From Actinomycetales bacterium Ga0077552 (lineage in GTDB: Bacteria; Actinomycetota; Actinomycetes; Actinomycetales; Microbacteriaceae), in assembly GCA_001464255.1 (NCBI GenBank), contig LNFD01000379.1, forward strand, positions 1 through 12,594: a stretch of DNA of 12,594 bases, written 5' to 3'. The position numbers were made by a program, and so were the translations under genes. The stretch's first letter is position 1. Each line of letters begins with the position of its first letter. Under the pieces are notes generated by a model. That model was not told the origin of the DNA, made no database searches, and saw nothing but the letters and a program-made list of their open reading frames with translations. Of the stretch, positions 6,342 to 12,594 are shown piece by piece.

Positions 6342-8009
6342 GTGAACCCCGACCAGCTCGCCGCCGCCCTGCTCGCCGTCGTCGTCAGCGCGGTCGAGCG
6401 ACGCGACGCGGCCGCCGCGGGCGAGCTCACGGTCGCCGACATCGCCCTCGAGCGCCCGCGCAACCGCGACCGCGGCGACTGGGCCACCTCGGTCGCGCTC
6501 AAGCAGTCGAAGCGGGTCGGGATGCCCCCGCGCGCGTTCGCCGACGAGCTCGTGCCGGGCATCCTCGCCATCGAGGGTGTCGCCGCGGTCGAGATCGCGG
6601 GCCCCGGGTTCCTCAACATCCGCCTCGAGGCCGGCGCCGCGGGCGAGCTCGCGCGCGTCATCGTCGACGCGGGCGAGACCTACGGCCACAACGAGTCGCT
6701 GCTCGGCCAGACCATCAATCTCGAGTTCGTCTCGGCCAACCCCACGGGCCCGCTGCACATCGGCCACACGCGGTGGGCCGCGCTCGGCGACTCGCTCGCC
6801 CGTGTGCTGAAGGCCAGCGGCGCCGTTCTCGTGAGCGAGTTCTACATCAACGACGCCGGCGCGCAGATGGACGTCTTCGGCGAATCGGTGCTCGCCGCCG
6901 CCCTCGGCGAGCCCGCCCCCGAGAACGGCTACCCGGGCGAGTACATCACCGCCCTCGGGGTGCGCGCGCTCGGCGAGCGGCCCGACCTCGGCGAGCTGCC
7001 GCGCGAGGAGGCCGTGGCGATCGCCCGCGAGCTGGCCTACGGCTGGCAGCTCGACGAGATCCGCGAGAGCCTCGAGCGCTTCAACGTGCACTTCGACGTG
7101 TGGTTCAGCGAGCGCGTGCTGCACGCGGTCGACGCCGCGAGCGCGACGAGCCGCATCGACGAGGCCGTCGACCGGCTGCGCGCTCAAGGCCACGTGTACG
7201 ACCTCGACGACGCCATCTGGGTGCGCACGACCGACTTCGGCGACGACAAAGACCGCGTCATCAAGCGCGGCAACGGCGTCTACACGTACTTCGCGGCCGA
7301 CGCCGCGTACTACCTCTCGAAGAGCGACCGCGGCTTCGCCCACAAGATCTACCTGCTCGGCGCCGACCACCACGGCTACGTGCACCGCCTCAAGGCCCTC
7401 GCCGGGGCCGCGGGTGACGACCCCGAGCGCGACATCGAGGTGCTCATCGGGCAGCTCGTGAGCATCAACGGCGCCCGGCTGTCGAAGCGCGCGGGCAACA
7501 TCATCGAGCTGGGCGACCTGCGCGAATGGCTGGGCACGGATGCCCTGCGCTACTCGCTCGCGCGCTACCCGGCCGACTCGCCCCTGACGCTCGACCCCGA
7601 GCTGCTGCAGAAGCGCACGAACGACAACCCCGTCTTCTACGTGCAGTACGCCCACGCCCGCACGCACCAGGTGGCGCGCAACGCGGCCGCCTCGGGCGTC
7701 GACCGCTCGGTGTTCGAGAGCGACCTGCTGACCGATGAGACGGAGAGCGTGCTGCTCGGCGCGCTCGCCGAGTTCCCGCGCATCGTCGCCCAGGCGGCGA
7801 CGTTGCGCGAGCCGCACCGCGTCGCTCGGTACCTCGAAGAGCTCGCCGCGGCCTACCACCGCTGGTACGACACGTGCCGGGTCACGCCGCAGGGCGACGA
7901 GCCGGTGTCGAGCATCCACGGCACCCGCCTGTGGCTGAACGACGCGACCGGCCAGGTGCTGCGCAACGGCCTGACCCTGATCGGCGTCTCGGCGCCCGAA
8001 CGGATGTGA
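6342..8009 (+). CDS. argS: arginine--tRNA ligase
   Basis: Class I aminoacyl-tRNA synthetase that charges tRNA-Arg with arginine using ATP, in the cytoplasm. It has 555 residues, the usual length. The N-terminal additional domain spans about 1-100. The HIGH signature is in NPTGPLHIGHTR (133-144, HIGH at 139-142). The Rossmann catalytic region runs to about 390, with the KMSKS counterpart as LSKRAGN (380-386). The C-terminal anticodon-binding DALR-type domain fills about 425-555, ending in LIGVSAPERM as typical for ArgS. GTG 6342 is the only start that leaves the N-terminal domain intact. It is preceded by a TAGGCT box rather than a ribosome site. The DUF2993 gene begins 2 nt after the stop, suggesting co-transcription. 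A tRNA-Arg gene lies about 0.9 kb upstream on the other strand. Confidence 0.97.
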   Translation: MNPDQLAAALLAVVVSAVERRDAAAAGELTVADIALERPRNRDRGDWATSVALKQSKRVGMPPRAFADELVPGILAIEGVAAVEIAGPGFLNIRLEAGAAGELARVIVDAGETYGHNESLLGQTINLEFVSANPTGPLHIGHTRWAALGDSLARVLKASGAVLVSEFYINDAGAQMDVFGESVLAAALGEPAPENGYPGEYITALGVRALGERPDLGELPREEAVAIARELAYGWQLDEIRESLERFNVHFDVWFSERVLHAVDAASATSRIDEAVDRLRAQGHVYDLDDAIWVRTTDFGDDKDRVIKRGNGVYTYFAADAAYYLSKSDRGFAHKIYLLGADHHGYVHRLKALAGAAGDDPERDIEVLIGQLVSINGARLSKRAGNIIELGDLREWLGTDALRYSLARYPADSPLTLDPELLQKRTNDNPVFYVQYAHARTHQVARNAAASGVDRSVFESDLLTDETESVLLGALAEFPRIVAQAATLREPHRVARYLEELAAAYHRWYDTCRVTPQGDEPVSSIHGTRLWLNDATGQVLRNGLTLIGVSAPERM

Positions 8010-8011
8010 CC

Positions 8012-8890
8012 GTGAGCGAGCCCACCGCGCCCGGCGAGACGACGCCGACCGAGCCTGAGGCCTCTGAGCGCGAGGCGACCGAGCCTGCGTCGACCGAGCC
8101 GGAGACCGTCATCGTCGTCGAGGAGGCACCGCGCCGGAAGCGCCGAGGGCTCGTCATCGCGCTCGTGGTCATCGGCATCGTCGTCGTGCTCGGTGTCGTC
8201 GCCGTCATCGCCGAATCGCTCGCGCGCCAACAGGCCTCGACGCTCATCGCCGACCAGGTGCGCTCGGCGCTGCAGCTCGAGGCCGATCATCCGGTCGAGG
8301 TGACGATCGAGGGCACCTCGGTGCTGCTGCAAGCGGCGGGGGGCCGGTTCGAGCGCATCACCGCAGTGGCCGACGACGTCGCCTTCGGCGAGCTCGTCGG
8401 CGACCTCGAGCTCATCGCCGAGGGGGCTCCGCTCGACGTGAGCCAGCCGACCGACTCGGTGCAGGCCGTCTTCCGGGTGGCCGAGAGCGATGTGGCGGCG
8501 CTCGCCGGGTTCCTCGCCGGCTCGGTCGTGACCGACGTGCGCCTCGACGAGCGCGAGATCCGCTTCGAGACCGCGTTCTCGTTCTTCGGGGTCGAGTTCT
8601 CGGTGGGCCTCGGCGTCACGCCCTCGGTGCAAGACGGCCAGCTCGCCTTCACGCCCTCGAGCGTCGAGCTCGGCGACGACCGTCTCGACGCCGCCGAGCT
8701 GCAGCAGCGCTTCGGCGGCCTCGTCGAGCCGCTGCTGACCTCCCAGCTGTTCTGCGTGGCGCAGTACCTGCCGCAGGCGCTCGAGCTGACGGCTGTGCAG
8801 GTGGGCGACGAGCAGCTCGTGGTCGTCTTCACGGGGGAGGGCGTCGCCCTCGGCGGGCCCGAGTTCACGACGCGCGGCACCTGCGGCTGA
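8012..8890 (+). CDS. membrane-anchored DUF2993 (LmeA-like) protein
   Basis: The 292-residue product has an acidic, Pro/Thr/Glu-rich cytoplasmic N-terminus (1-38), a basic stop (RRKRR, 41-45), one transmembrane helix (about 47-67) and an extracytoplasmic domain. That domain (about 72-290) looks like DUF2993. It shows the pattern of short beta stretches, including TSVLLQAAGGRFERI and FSFFGVEFSVGLGV, expected of a lipid-binding fold. In mycobacteria the relative LmeA is needed for mannosylated lipid (lipomannan) maturation. That role is not shown here. Two cysteines (248, 291) could form a disulfide outside the cell. GTG 8012 has GGA 7 nt upstream; an in-frame GTG at 8006 overlapping the argS stop is an alternative giving two more residues. 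Its close coupling to argS suggests shared expression rather than shared function. Confidence 0.72.
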   Translation: MSEPTAPGETTPTEPEASEREATEPASTEPETVIVVEEAPRRKRRGLVIALVVIGIVVVLGVVAVIAESLARQQASTLIADQVRSALQLEADHPVEVTIEGTSVLLQAAGGRFERITAVADDVAFGELVGDLELIAEGAPLDVSQPTDSVQAVFRVAESDVAALAGFLAGSVVTDVRLDEREIRFETAFSFFGVEFSVGLGVTPSVQDGQLAFTPSSVELGDDRLDAAELQQRFGGLVEPLLTSQLFCVAQYLPQALELTAVQVGDEQLVVVFTGEGVALGGPEFTTRGTCG

Positions 8891-8930
8891 CCACCGCCCG
8901 ACCCCGGCGCGGCTCCCAACTTCGCGCCGC

Positions 8931-8936
8931 TAAACT
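8931..8936 (+). promoter_or_regulatory. candidate -10 box (TAAACT) of the lysA-hom-thrC operon
   Basis: TAAACT matches TANNNT in the 122-bp gap between the DUF2993 gene and lysA. The predicted transcript would begin at about 8943, giving a leader of about 70 nt before the lysA GTG. No good -35 hexamer is present. GGCGCG (8906-8911) and CGCGCC (8923-8928) form an inverted repeat just upstream, which could be an upstream terminator or an operator. Confidence 0.4.
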
Positions 8937-8937
8937 C

Positions 8938-8966
8938 AACACCGGCTCCAGGAACCAAGCCGGGTT
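8938..8966 (+). other. stem-loop at the predicted 5' end of the lysA leader
   Basis: CCGGCT (8942-8947) pairs perfectly with AGCCGG (8958-8963) around a 10-nt loop. AAC (8938-8940) can extend the stem with GTT (8964-8966) past a bulged A. It sits close to the predicted transcription start. It is not a recognisable lysine riboswitch or T-box; function is unknown. Confidence 0.35.
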
Positions 8967-9000
8967 CGCTCGCCCCACCACCCCCGACCGACGCTCTCGT

Positions 9001-9004
9001 GAGG
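9001..9004 (+). promoter_or_regulatory. ribosome binding site deciding the lysA start
   Basis: GAGG lies 8 nt before the GTG at 9013. The other in-frame GTG (9004) overlaps this GAGG and has no ribosome site of its own, so 9013 is preferred. Confidence 0.6.
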
Positions 9005-9012
9005 TGTCTTCC

Positions 9013-10425
9013 GTGCCCGCCCATCCGCTCTCGCCGCCGTGGCTCTCGCCGCCGGCCGACGCTGCCGCGCTGCCCGCGCACGTGTGGCCGTCGAGCGCGC
9101 GGCGCGACGGGGCCGGAGCGATCACCATCGGCGGGGTCGACATCTCCCGTCTCGCCGCCGAGTTCGGCACGCCGCTCTACGTCGTCGATGAGCAGGATGC
9201 CCGCTCCCGCGCCGACCGCACCCTCGCGGCCTTCACGGCCGCGGCCGCGGCGCACGGCACCACGGCGGTCGTCTACTACGCGAGCAAGGCCTTCCTCTGC
9301 ACCGAGGCCGCCCGCTGGATGGTCGCCGAAGGGCTCAACATCGACGTGGCGAGCGGTGGGGAGCTCGCTGTCGCGCTCGCCGCGGGCGTCGAGCCCGCCC
9401 GCCTCGGGCTGCACGGCAACAACAAGTCGGTGGCCGAGATCGACCGCGCGGTCGGCGTCGGCGTCGGCGCGATCGTCATCGACTCCCTCATCGAGATCGA
9501 GCGCGTGGCCGCGGCCGCCGAGCGCCACGGTCGCGTGCAGCCCGTGCGCCTGCGCATCAACTCGGGCGTGCACGCCCACACGCACGAGTACCTCGCGACG
9601 GCGCGGGAGGACCAGAAGTTCGGCATCCCGCTCGCCGATGCGCCCGACGCCGTCGCCGCGATCCGCGCCCACGCGAGCCTGCGCTTCCTGGGCCTGCACT
9701 CGCACATCGGCTCGCAGATCTTCGCTGTCGAGGGCTTCCTCGAGGCCGCCCGCCGCCTGCTCACGCTCCACGCCGCGCTGCGGGCCGGGGGAGACGTTCC
9801 CGAGCTCAACCTCGGCGGCGGCTTCGGCATCGCCTACGTCGAGAGCGACGAGGCGCCCGAGATCGAGCACGTCGCCGAGGCGCTGCTCGCGGCGGTGGCC
9901 TCCGTGTGCGGCGAGCTGGGCATCCCGGTGCCGAAGGTCGCGGTCGAACCCGGCCGCGTCATCATCGGGCCCGCGGGAGTGACCCTCTACGAGGTCGGGA
10001 CGACGAAGGACGTCGCGGTGACGGTCGACGACGGCACCGCCGTGCGCCGCTACGTGAGCGTCGACGGCGGAATGAGCGACAACGCGCGCCCCGCCCTGTA
10101 CGCGGCCGACTACTCGGTGGCGCTCGCGAGCCGCACCTCGAGCGCCGCGCCCGCACTCGTGCGCGTCGCCGGCAAGCACTGCGAGAGCGGCGACATCGTC
10201 GTGCGCGACGCCTACCTGCCCGACGACGTCGCGCCGGGCGACCTCGTCGTCGTGCCCGCGACGGGCGCCTACTGCTTCTCGCTCTCGAGCAACTACAACT
10301 ACCTCGCCCGCCCGGCGGTCGTCGCCGTGCGCGACGGGGCCGCCCGCGTCCTCGTGCGCGGCGAGACCGAGGCCGACCTGCTGCGCCGCGATGTGCTGGC
10401 GAACCCCCAAGGAGAGACCCCGTGA
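9013..10425 (+). CDS. lysA: diaminopimelate decarboxylase
   Basis: PLP enzyme that decarboxylates meso-diaminopimelate to L-lysine, the last step of lysine synthesis. It has 470 residues from GTG 9013. The PLP-binding lysine is K92 in YYASKAFLC (88-96). Further fold type III landmarks are HSHIGSQI (229-236), the glycine loop GGGFGI (268-273) and EPGR (312-315). The subunit-interface cysteine motif GKHCESGD (387-394, Cys390) and Tyr420 in GAYCFSLSSNYN complete the active site. An N-terminal extension of about 40 residues before the core is usual for actinobacterial LysA. The GAGG site at 9001-9004 decides the start; GTG 9004 would add three residues. The stop overlaps the hom start by 4 nt (GTGA), a sign of translational coupling. 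It probably has its own promoter at about 8931. Confidence 0.97.
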   Translation: MPAHPLSPPWLSPPADAAALPAHVWPSSARRDGAGAITIGGVDISRLAAEFGTPLYVVDEQDARSRADRTLAAFTAAAAAHGTTAVVYYASKAFLCTEAARWMVAEGLNIDVASGGELAVALAAGVEPARLGLHGNNKSVAEIDRAVGVGVGAIVIDSLIEIERVAAAAERHGRVQPVRLRINSGVHAHTHEYLATAREDQKFGIPLADAPDAVAAIRAHASLRFLGLHSHIGSQIFAVEGFLEAARRLLTLHAALRAGGDVPELNLGGGFGIAYVESDEAPEIEHVAEALLAAVASVCGELGIPVPKVAVEPGRVIIGPAGVTLYEVGTTKDVAVTVDDGTAVRRYVSVDGGMSDNARPALYAADYSVALASRTSSAAPALVRVAGKHCESGDIVVRDAYLPDDVAPGDLVVVPATGAYCFSLSSNYNYLARPAVVAVRDGAARVLVRGETEADLLRRDVLANPQGETP

Positions 10426-11753
10426 TCGAATACCGCAACCTCCGCGTCGCCCTGCTGGGTGCCGGCAGCGTGGGCGCCCAGGTGGCGCACCAGCTGCTGA
10501 CGCACCGCGACGAGCTCGCCGCGCGCATCGGCGCCGGCATCGAGCTGGCCGGTGTGGCCGTGCGCAGCCTCGACGCTCCGCGCGACACCGAGATCCCGCG
10601 CGAGCTGCTGACGACCGACGCCGAGTCGCTCATCACGGGCGCCGACATCGTCGTCGAGCTCATGGGCGGCCTCGAGCCCGCGCGCACGCTCATCCTGCAG
10701 GCGCTCTCCTCGGGCGCCGACGTCATCACCGCCAACAAGGCGCTGCTCGCCACGCACGGCCCCGAGCTCTTCGAGGCGGCCGAGCAGGTCGGTGCGCAGC
10801 TCTACTACGAGGCCGCCGTCGGCGGCGCCATCCCGATCATCCGCCCCCTGCGCGACTCGCTCGCGGGCGACCGCGTCACGCGCATCATGGGCATCGTCAA
10901 CGGCACCACCAACTTCATCCTCGATCGCATGGATGCCCACGGCGAGTCGATGGAGGAGGCACTCGCGACGGCCACCGCGCTCGGGTACGCCGAGGCCGAC
11001 CCCACCGCCGACGTCGGCGGCTACGACGCGGCCCAGAAGGCCGCGATCCTCGCGAGCCTCGCTTTCCACACGCTCGTGCCCGCCGATGCGGTGTACCGCG
11101 AGGGCATCACCGAGGTGACGCTCGAGCAGGTCGTCGCGGCGCGCAAGGCCGGCTACGTCGTCAAGCTGCTCGCCATCTGCGAGCGGCTCACGGACCCCGC
11201 GACCGGGGTCGATGGCGTGAGCGCGCGCGTGCACCCCGCGTTGATCCCGCTCACCCACCCGCTGGCCGCGGTGCACGGCGCCAACAACGCCGTCTTCGTC
11301 GAGGCCGAGGCGGCCGGGCCGCTCATGTTCTACGGGGCCGGTGCGGGGGGCATCCAGACGGCATCGGCGGTGCTCGGCGACGTCGTCTCGGCCGCCCGCC
11401 GGCACGTCGCCGGTGGCCCCGGCGTCGCGGAGAGCACGCACGCCGATCTGCCCGTGCTGCCGATCAGCGCGATCATGACGCGCTACCAGATCGCCCTCCT
11501 CGTCGCCGATGAGCCCGGCGTGCTCGCGCACGTCGCGGCGCTCTTCCAGAGCCACGGCGTCTCGGTCGAGACGGTGCAGCAGTCGGTCGCCGCGGTCGAT
11601 CCGCTGAGTGGGGCCGAGGCTCCGAGCGCGGCTACCCTGGTGATCGGAACCCACGAGGCCTCCGAGGCCGATCTCGCCGCAACGGTCGCGGCACTGACCA
11701 CCAGCAGCGTCGTGCACAGCGTGACGAGCGTGCTGCGAGTAGAAGGACTCTGA
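10422..11753 (+). CDS. hom: homoserine dehydrogenase
   Basis: Reduces aspartate semialdehyde to homoserine with NAD(P)H, the branch point towards threonine and methionine. It has 443 residues. The Rossmann nucleotide-binding loop is GAGSVG (13-18). TANKALL (103-109, Lys106) and NGTTNFIL (160-167) are family signatures. The catalytic segment GYAEADPTADVGGYDAAQK (188-206) ends with the conserved Lys206. A C-terminal ACT domain at about 355-440 (ADEPGVLAHVAALFQSHGVS near 362-381) suggests threonine feedback inhibition, as known for Corynebacterium Hom. GTG 10422 overlaps the lysA stop and has AAGGAG (10409-10414) 7 nt upstream. thrC begins one base after the stop. The order lysA-hom-thrC is common in actinobacteria. 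Confidence 0.97.
   Translation: MIEYRNLRVALLGAGSVGAQVAHQLLTHRDELAARIGAGIELAGVAVRSLDAPRDTEIPRELLTTDAESLITGADIVVELMGGLEPARTLILQALSSGADVITANKALLATHGPELFEAAEQVGAQLYYEAAVGGAIPIIRPLRDSLAGDRVTRIMGIVNGTTNFILDRMDAHGESMEEALATATALGYAEADPTADVGGYDAAQKAAILASLAFHTLVPADAVYREGITEVTLEQVVAARKAGYVVKLLAICERLTDPATGVDGVSARVHPALIPLTHPLAAVHGANNAVFVEAEAAGPLMFYGAGAGGIQTASAVLGDVVSAARRHVAGGPGVAESTHADLPVLPISAIMTRYQIALLVADEPGVLAHVAALFQSHGVSVETVQQSVAAVDPLSGAEAPSAATLVIGTHEASEADLAATVAALTTSSVVHSVTSVLRVEGL
11743..11747 (+). promoter_or_regulatory. ribosome binding site of thrC inside hom
   Basis: AAGGA within the last codons of hom lies 7 nt before the thrC ATG at 11755. With only one base between the hom stop and thrC start, ribosomes ending hom can reinitiate on thrC. 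Confidence 0.6.
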
Positions 11754-11754
11754 C

Positions 11755-12594
11755 ATGGCGAAGCAGTGGCGCGGACTGTTGCACGAGTATGCCGACCGGC
11801 TCGACATCTCCGACGCGACGCCCATCATCACGCTCGGTGAAGGCGGTACGCCGCTCATCCCCGCGCGGTACCTGAGCGAGCGCACCGGCGCGAAGGTCTT
11901 CGTCAAGTACGAGGGCATGAACCCCACGGGCTCGTTCAAAGACCGCGGTATGACGATGGCCATCTCGAAGGCCGTCGAGCACGGGGCGAAGGCCGTCATC
12001 TGCGCCTCGACCGGTAACACCTCGGCCTCGGCCGCCGCATACGCGACCCACGCGGGCATCACGGCCGCCGTGCTCGTGCCCGAGGGCAAGATCTCGATGG
12101 GCAAGCTGAGCCAGGCCGTCGCGCACAAGGCCGAGATCATCCAGATCGAGGGCAACTTCGACGACTGCCTCGACATCGCGCGCGACCTCTCGGCGAACTA
12201 CCCCGTGCACCTCGTCAACTCGGTCAACCCCGACCGCATCGAGGGTCAGAAGACGGGCGCCTTCGAGGTCGTCGAGGTGCTGGGGGATGCGCCCGACTTC
12301 CACATCCTCCCCGTCGGCAACGCGGGCAACTACACGGCGTATCACCGCGGCTACCGCGAAGAGCTCGACCGCGGCGCCACGACGAAGCTGCCGCGCATGT
12401 TCGGCTTCCAGGCTGCCGGTAGCGCGCCCATCGTGCTCGGTGAGCCCGTGCGCAAGCCCGAGACGATCGCGAGCGCCATCCGCATCGGCAACCCGGCCTC
12501 GTGGGAGCTCGCCCTCGCGGCGCGCGACGACAGCCACGGCTACTTCGGGGCGATCTCCGACGAGCACATCCTGCTCGCGCACCGCCTGCTCTCG
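11755..12594 (+). CDS. thrC: threonine synthase (3' end outside window)
   Basis: PLP enzyme converting O-phosphohomoserine to threonine and phosphate. The 280 visible codons run open to the right edge, so roughly 70-80 residues are missing compared with the usual 350-360. The PLP-binding lysine is K62 in NPTGSFKDRGMT (56-67). STGNTSASAAAYA follows it and binds substrate or cofactor, and VGNAGNYTAY is the glycine-rich PLP-phosphate loop. This is the short bacterial form without the long N-terminal domain of the E. coli enzyme. ATG 11755 follows the hom stop by one base and has AAGGA upstream. thrB (homoserine kinase) often follows in related genomes but would lie outside the window. Confidence 0.96.
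   Translation, partial: MAKQWRGLLHEYADRLDISDATPIITLGEGGTPLIPARYLSERTGAKVFVKYEGMNPTGSFKDRGMTMAISKAVEHGAKAVICASTGNTSASAAAYATHAGITAAVLVPEGKISMGKLSQAVAHKAEIIQIEGNFDDCLDIARDLSANYPVHLVNSVNPDRIEGQKTGAFEVVEVLGDAPDFHILPVGNAGNYTAYHRGYREELDRGATTKLPRMFGFQAAGSAPIVLGEPVRKPETIASAIRIGNPASWELALAARDDSHGYFGAISDEHILLAHRLLS

Noticed and set aside
6042..7919. Long open frame (625 codons) on the minus strand across argS
   Set aside because: It mirrors the argS codons: in GC-rich genes the antisense frame lacks stops. The translation is Arg/Val/Ala/His-rich with no family features, while argS on the plus strand has all signatures.
8906..8928. GGCGCG/CGCGCC inverted repeat as terminator of the DUF2993 gene
   Set aside because: Only 6 bp with an 11-nt loop and no T-tract, and it abuts the lysA -10 box. 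Listed only as part of the promoter description.
8941..9012. Lysine riboswitch or T-box upstream of lysA
   Set aside because: The leader is only about 70 nt and shows no L-box core or T-box sequence; a single stem-loop is not enough.
10299..12176. Long minus-strand open frame across hom and thrC
   Set aside because: Same antisense artefact. It spans the boundary of three clear plus-strand genes and shows no recognisable motif.

Overview
The window is very GC-rich and gene-dense. Gene content and order (GTP-dependent pck beside a RamB/PrpR-type regulator, and argS followed by lysA-hom-thrC) point to an Actinomycetota chromosome. The style of the genes and the recurrent TAGGCT-like -10 boxes suggest Microbacteriaceae or a near relative; that family-level placement is inference. 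It reads as ordinary core genome. I see no insertion sequence, phage, CRISPR array, toxin-antitoxin pair or defence island.

Layout. Positions 1-100 hold the 3' end of a gene for a membrane protein. Convergent to it is pck (131-1967, minus), which is broken by an apparent 26-nt deletion at about 1304/1305. Divergent from pck, across a 109-bp gap carrying a 20-bp palindrome, is a RamB/PrpR-like regulator (2077-3519). Next, on the minus strand, is rimK (3529-4719), a ribosomal-S6-type glutamate ligase with a C-terminal RCK_C/TrkA-C domain. It is divergent, by only 25 bp, from a RimB-like retropepsin-fold protease gene (4745-5233). A 72-bp near-perfect palindrome separates that gene from a convergent tRNA-Arg(CCG) (5340-5412, minus).

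A plus-strand run follows: a transglutaminase-like protein (5467-6297), argS (6342-8009), a DUF2993/LmeA-like membrane-anchored protein (8012-8890), then lysA (9013-10425), hom (10422-11753) and thrC (11755 to beyond the window edge).

Function. lysA, hom and thrC are translationally coupled and branch from aspartate semialdehyde towards lysine and threonine. argS and the DUF2993 gene form a tight pair just upstream, and lysA probably also has its own promoter at about 8931. pck and its divergent regulator suggest control of gluconeogenesis, acetate or short-chain fatty acid metabolism, but pck as sequenced cannot give an intact enzyme. rimK and the protease gene form a ribosome-modification pair.

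The items most worth checking are the rimK-RCK_C fusion, the 72-bp palindrome, the pck lesion and the palindrome in the pck/regulator promoter region. Nothing here is convincingly a wholly new system.
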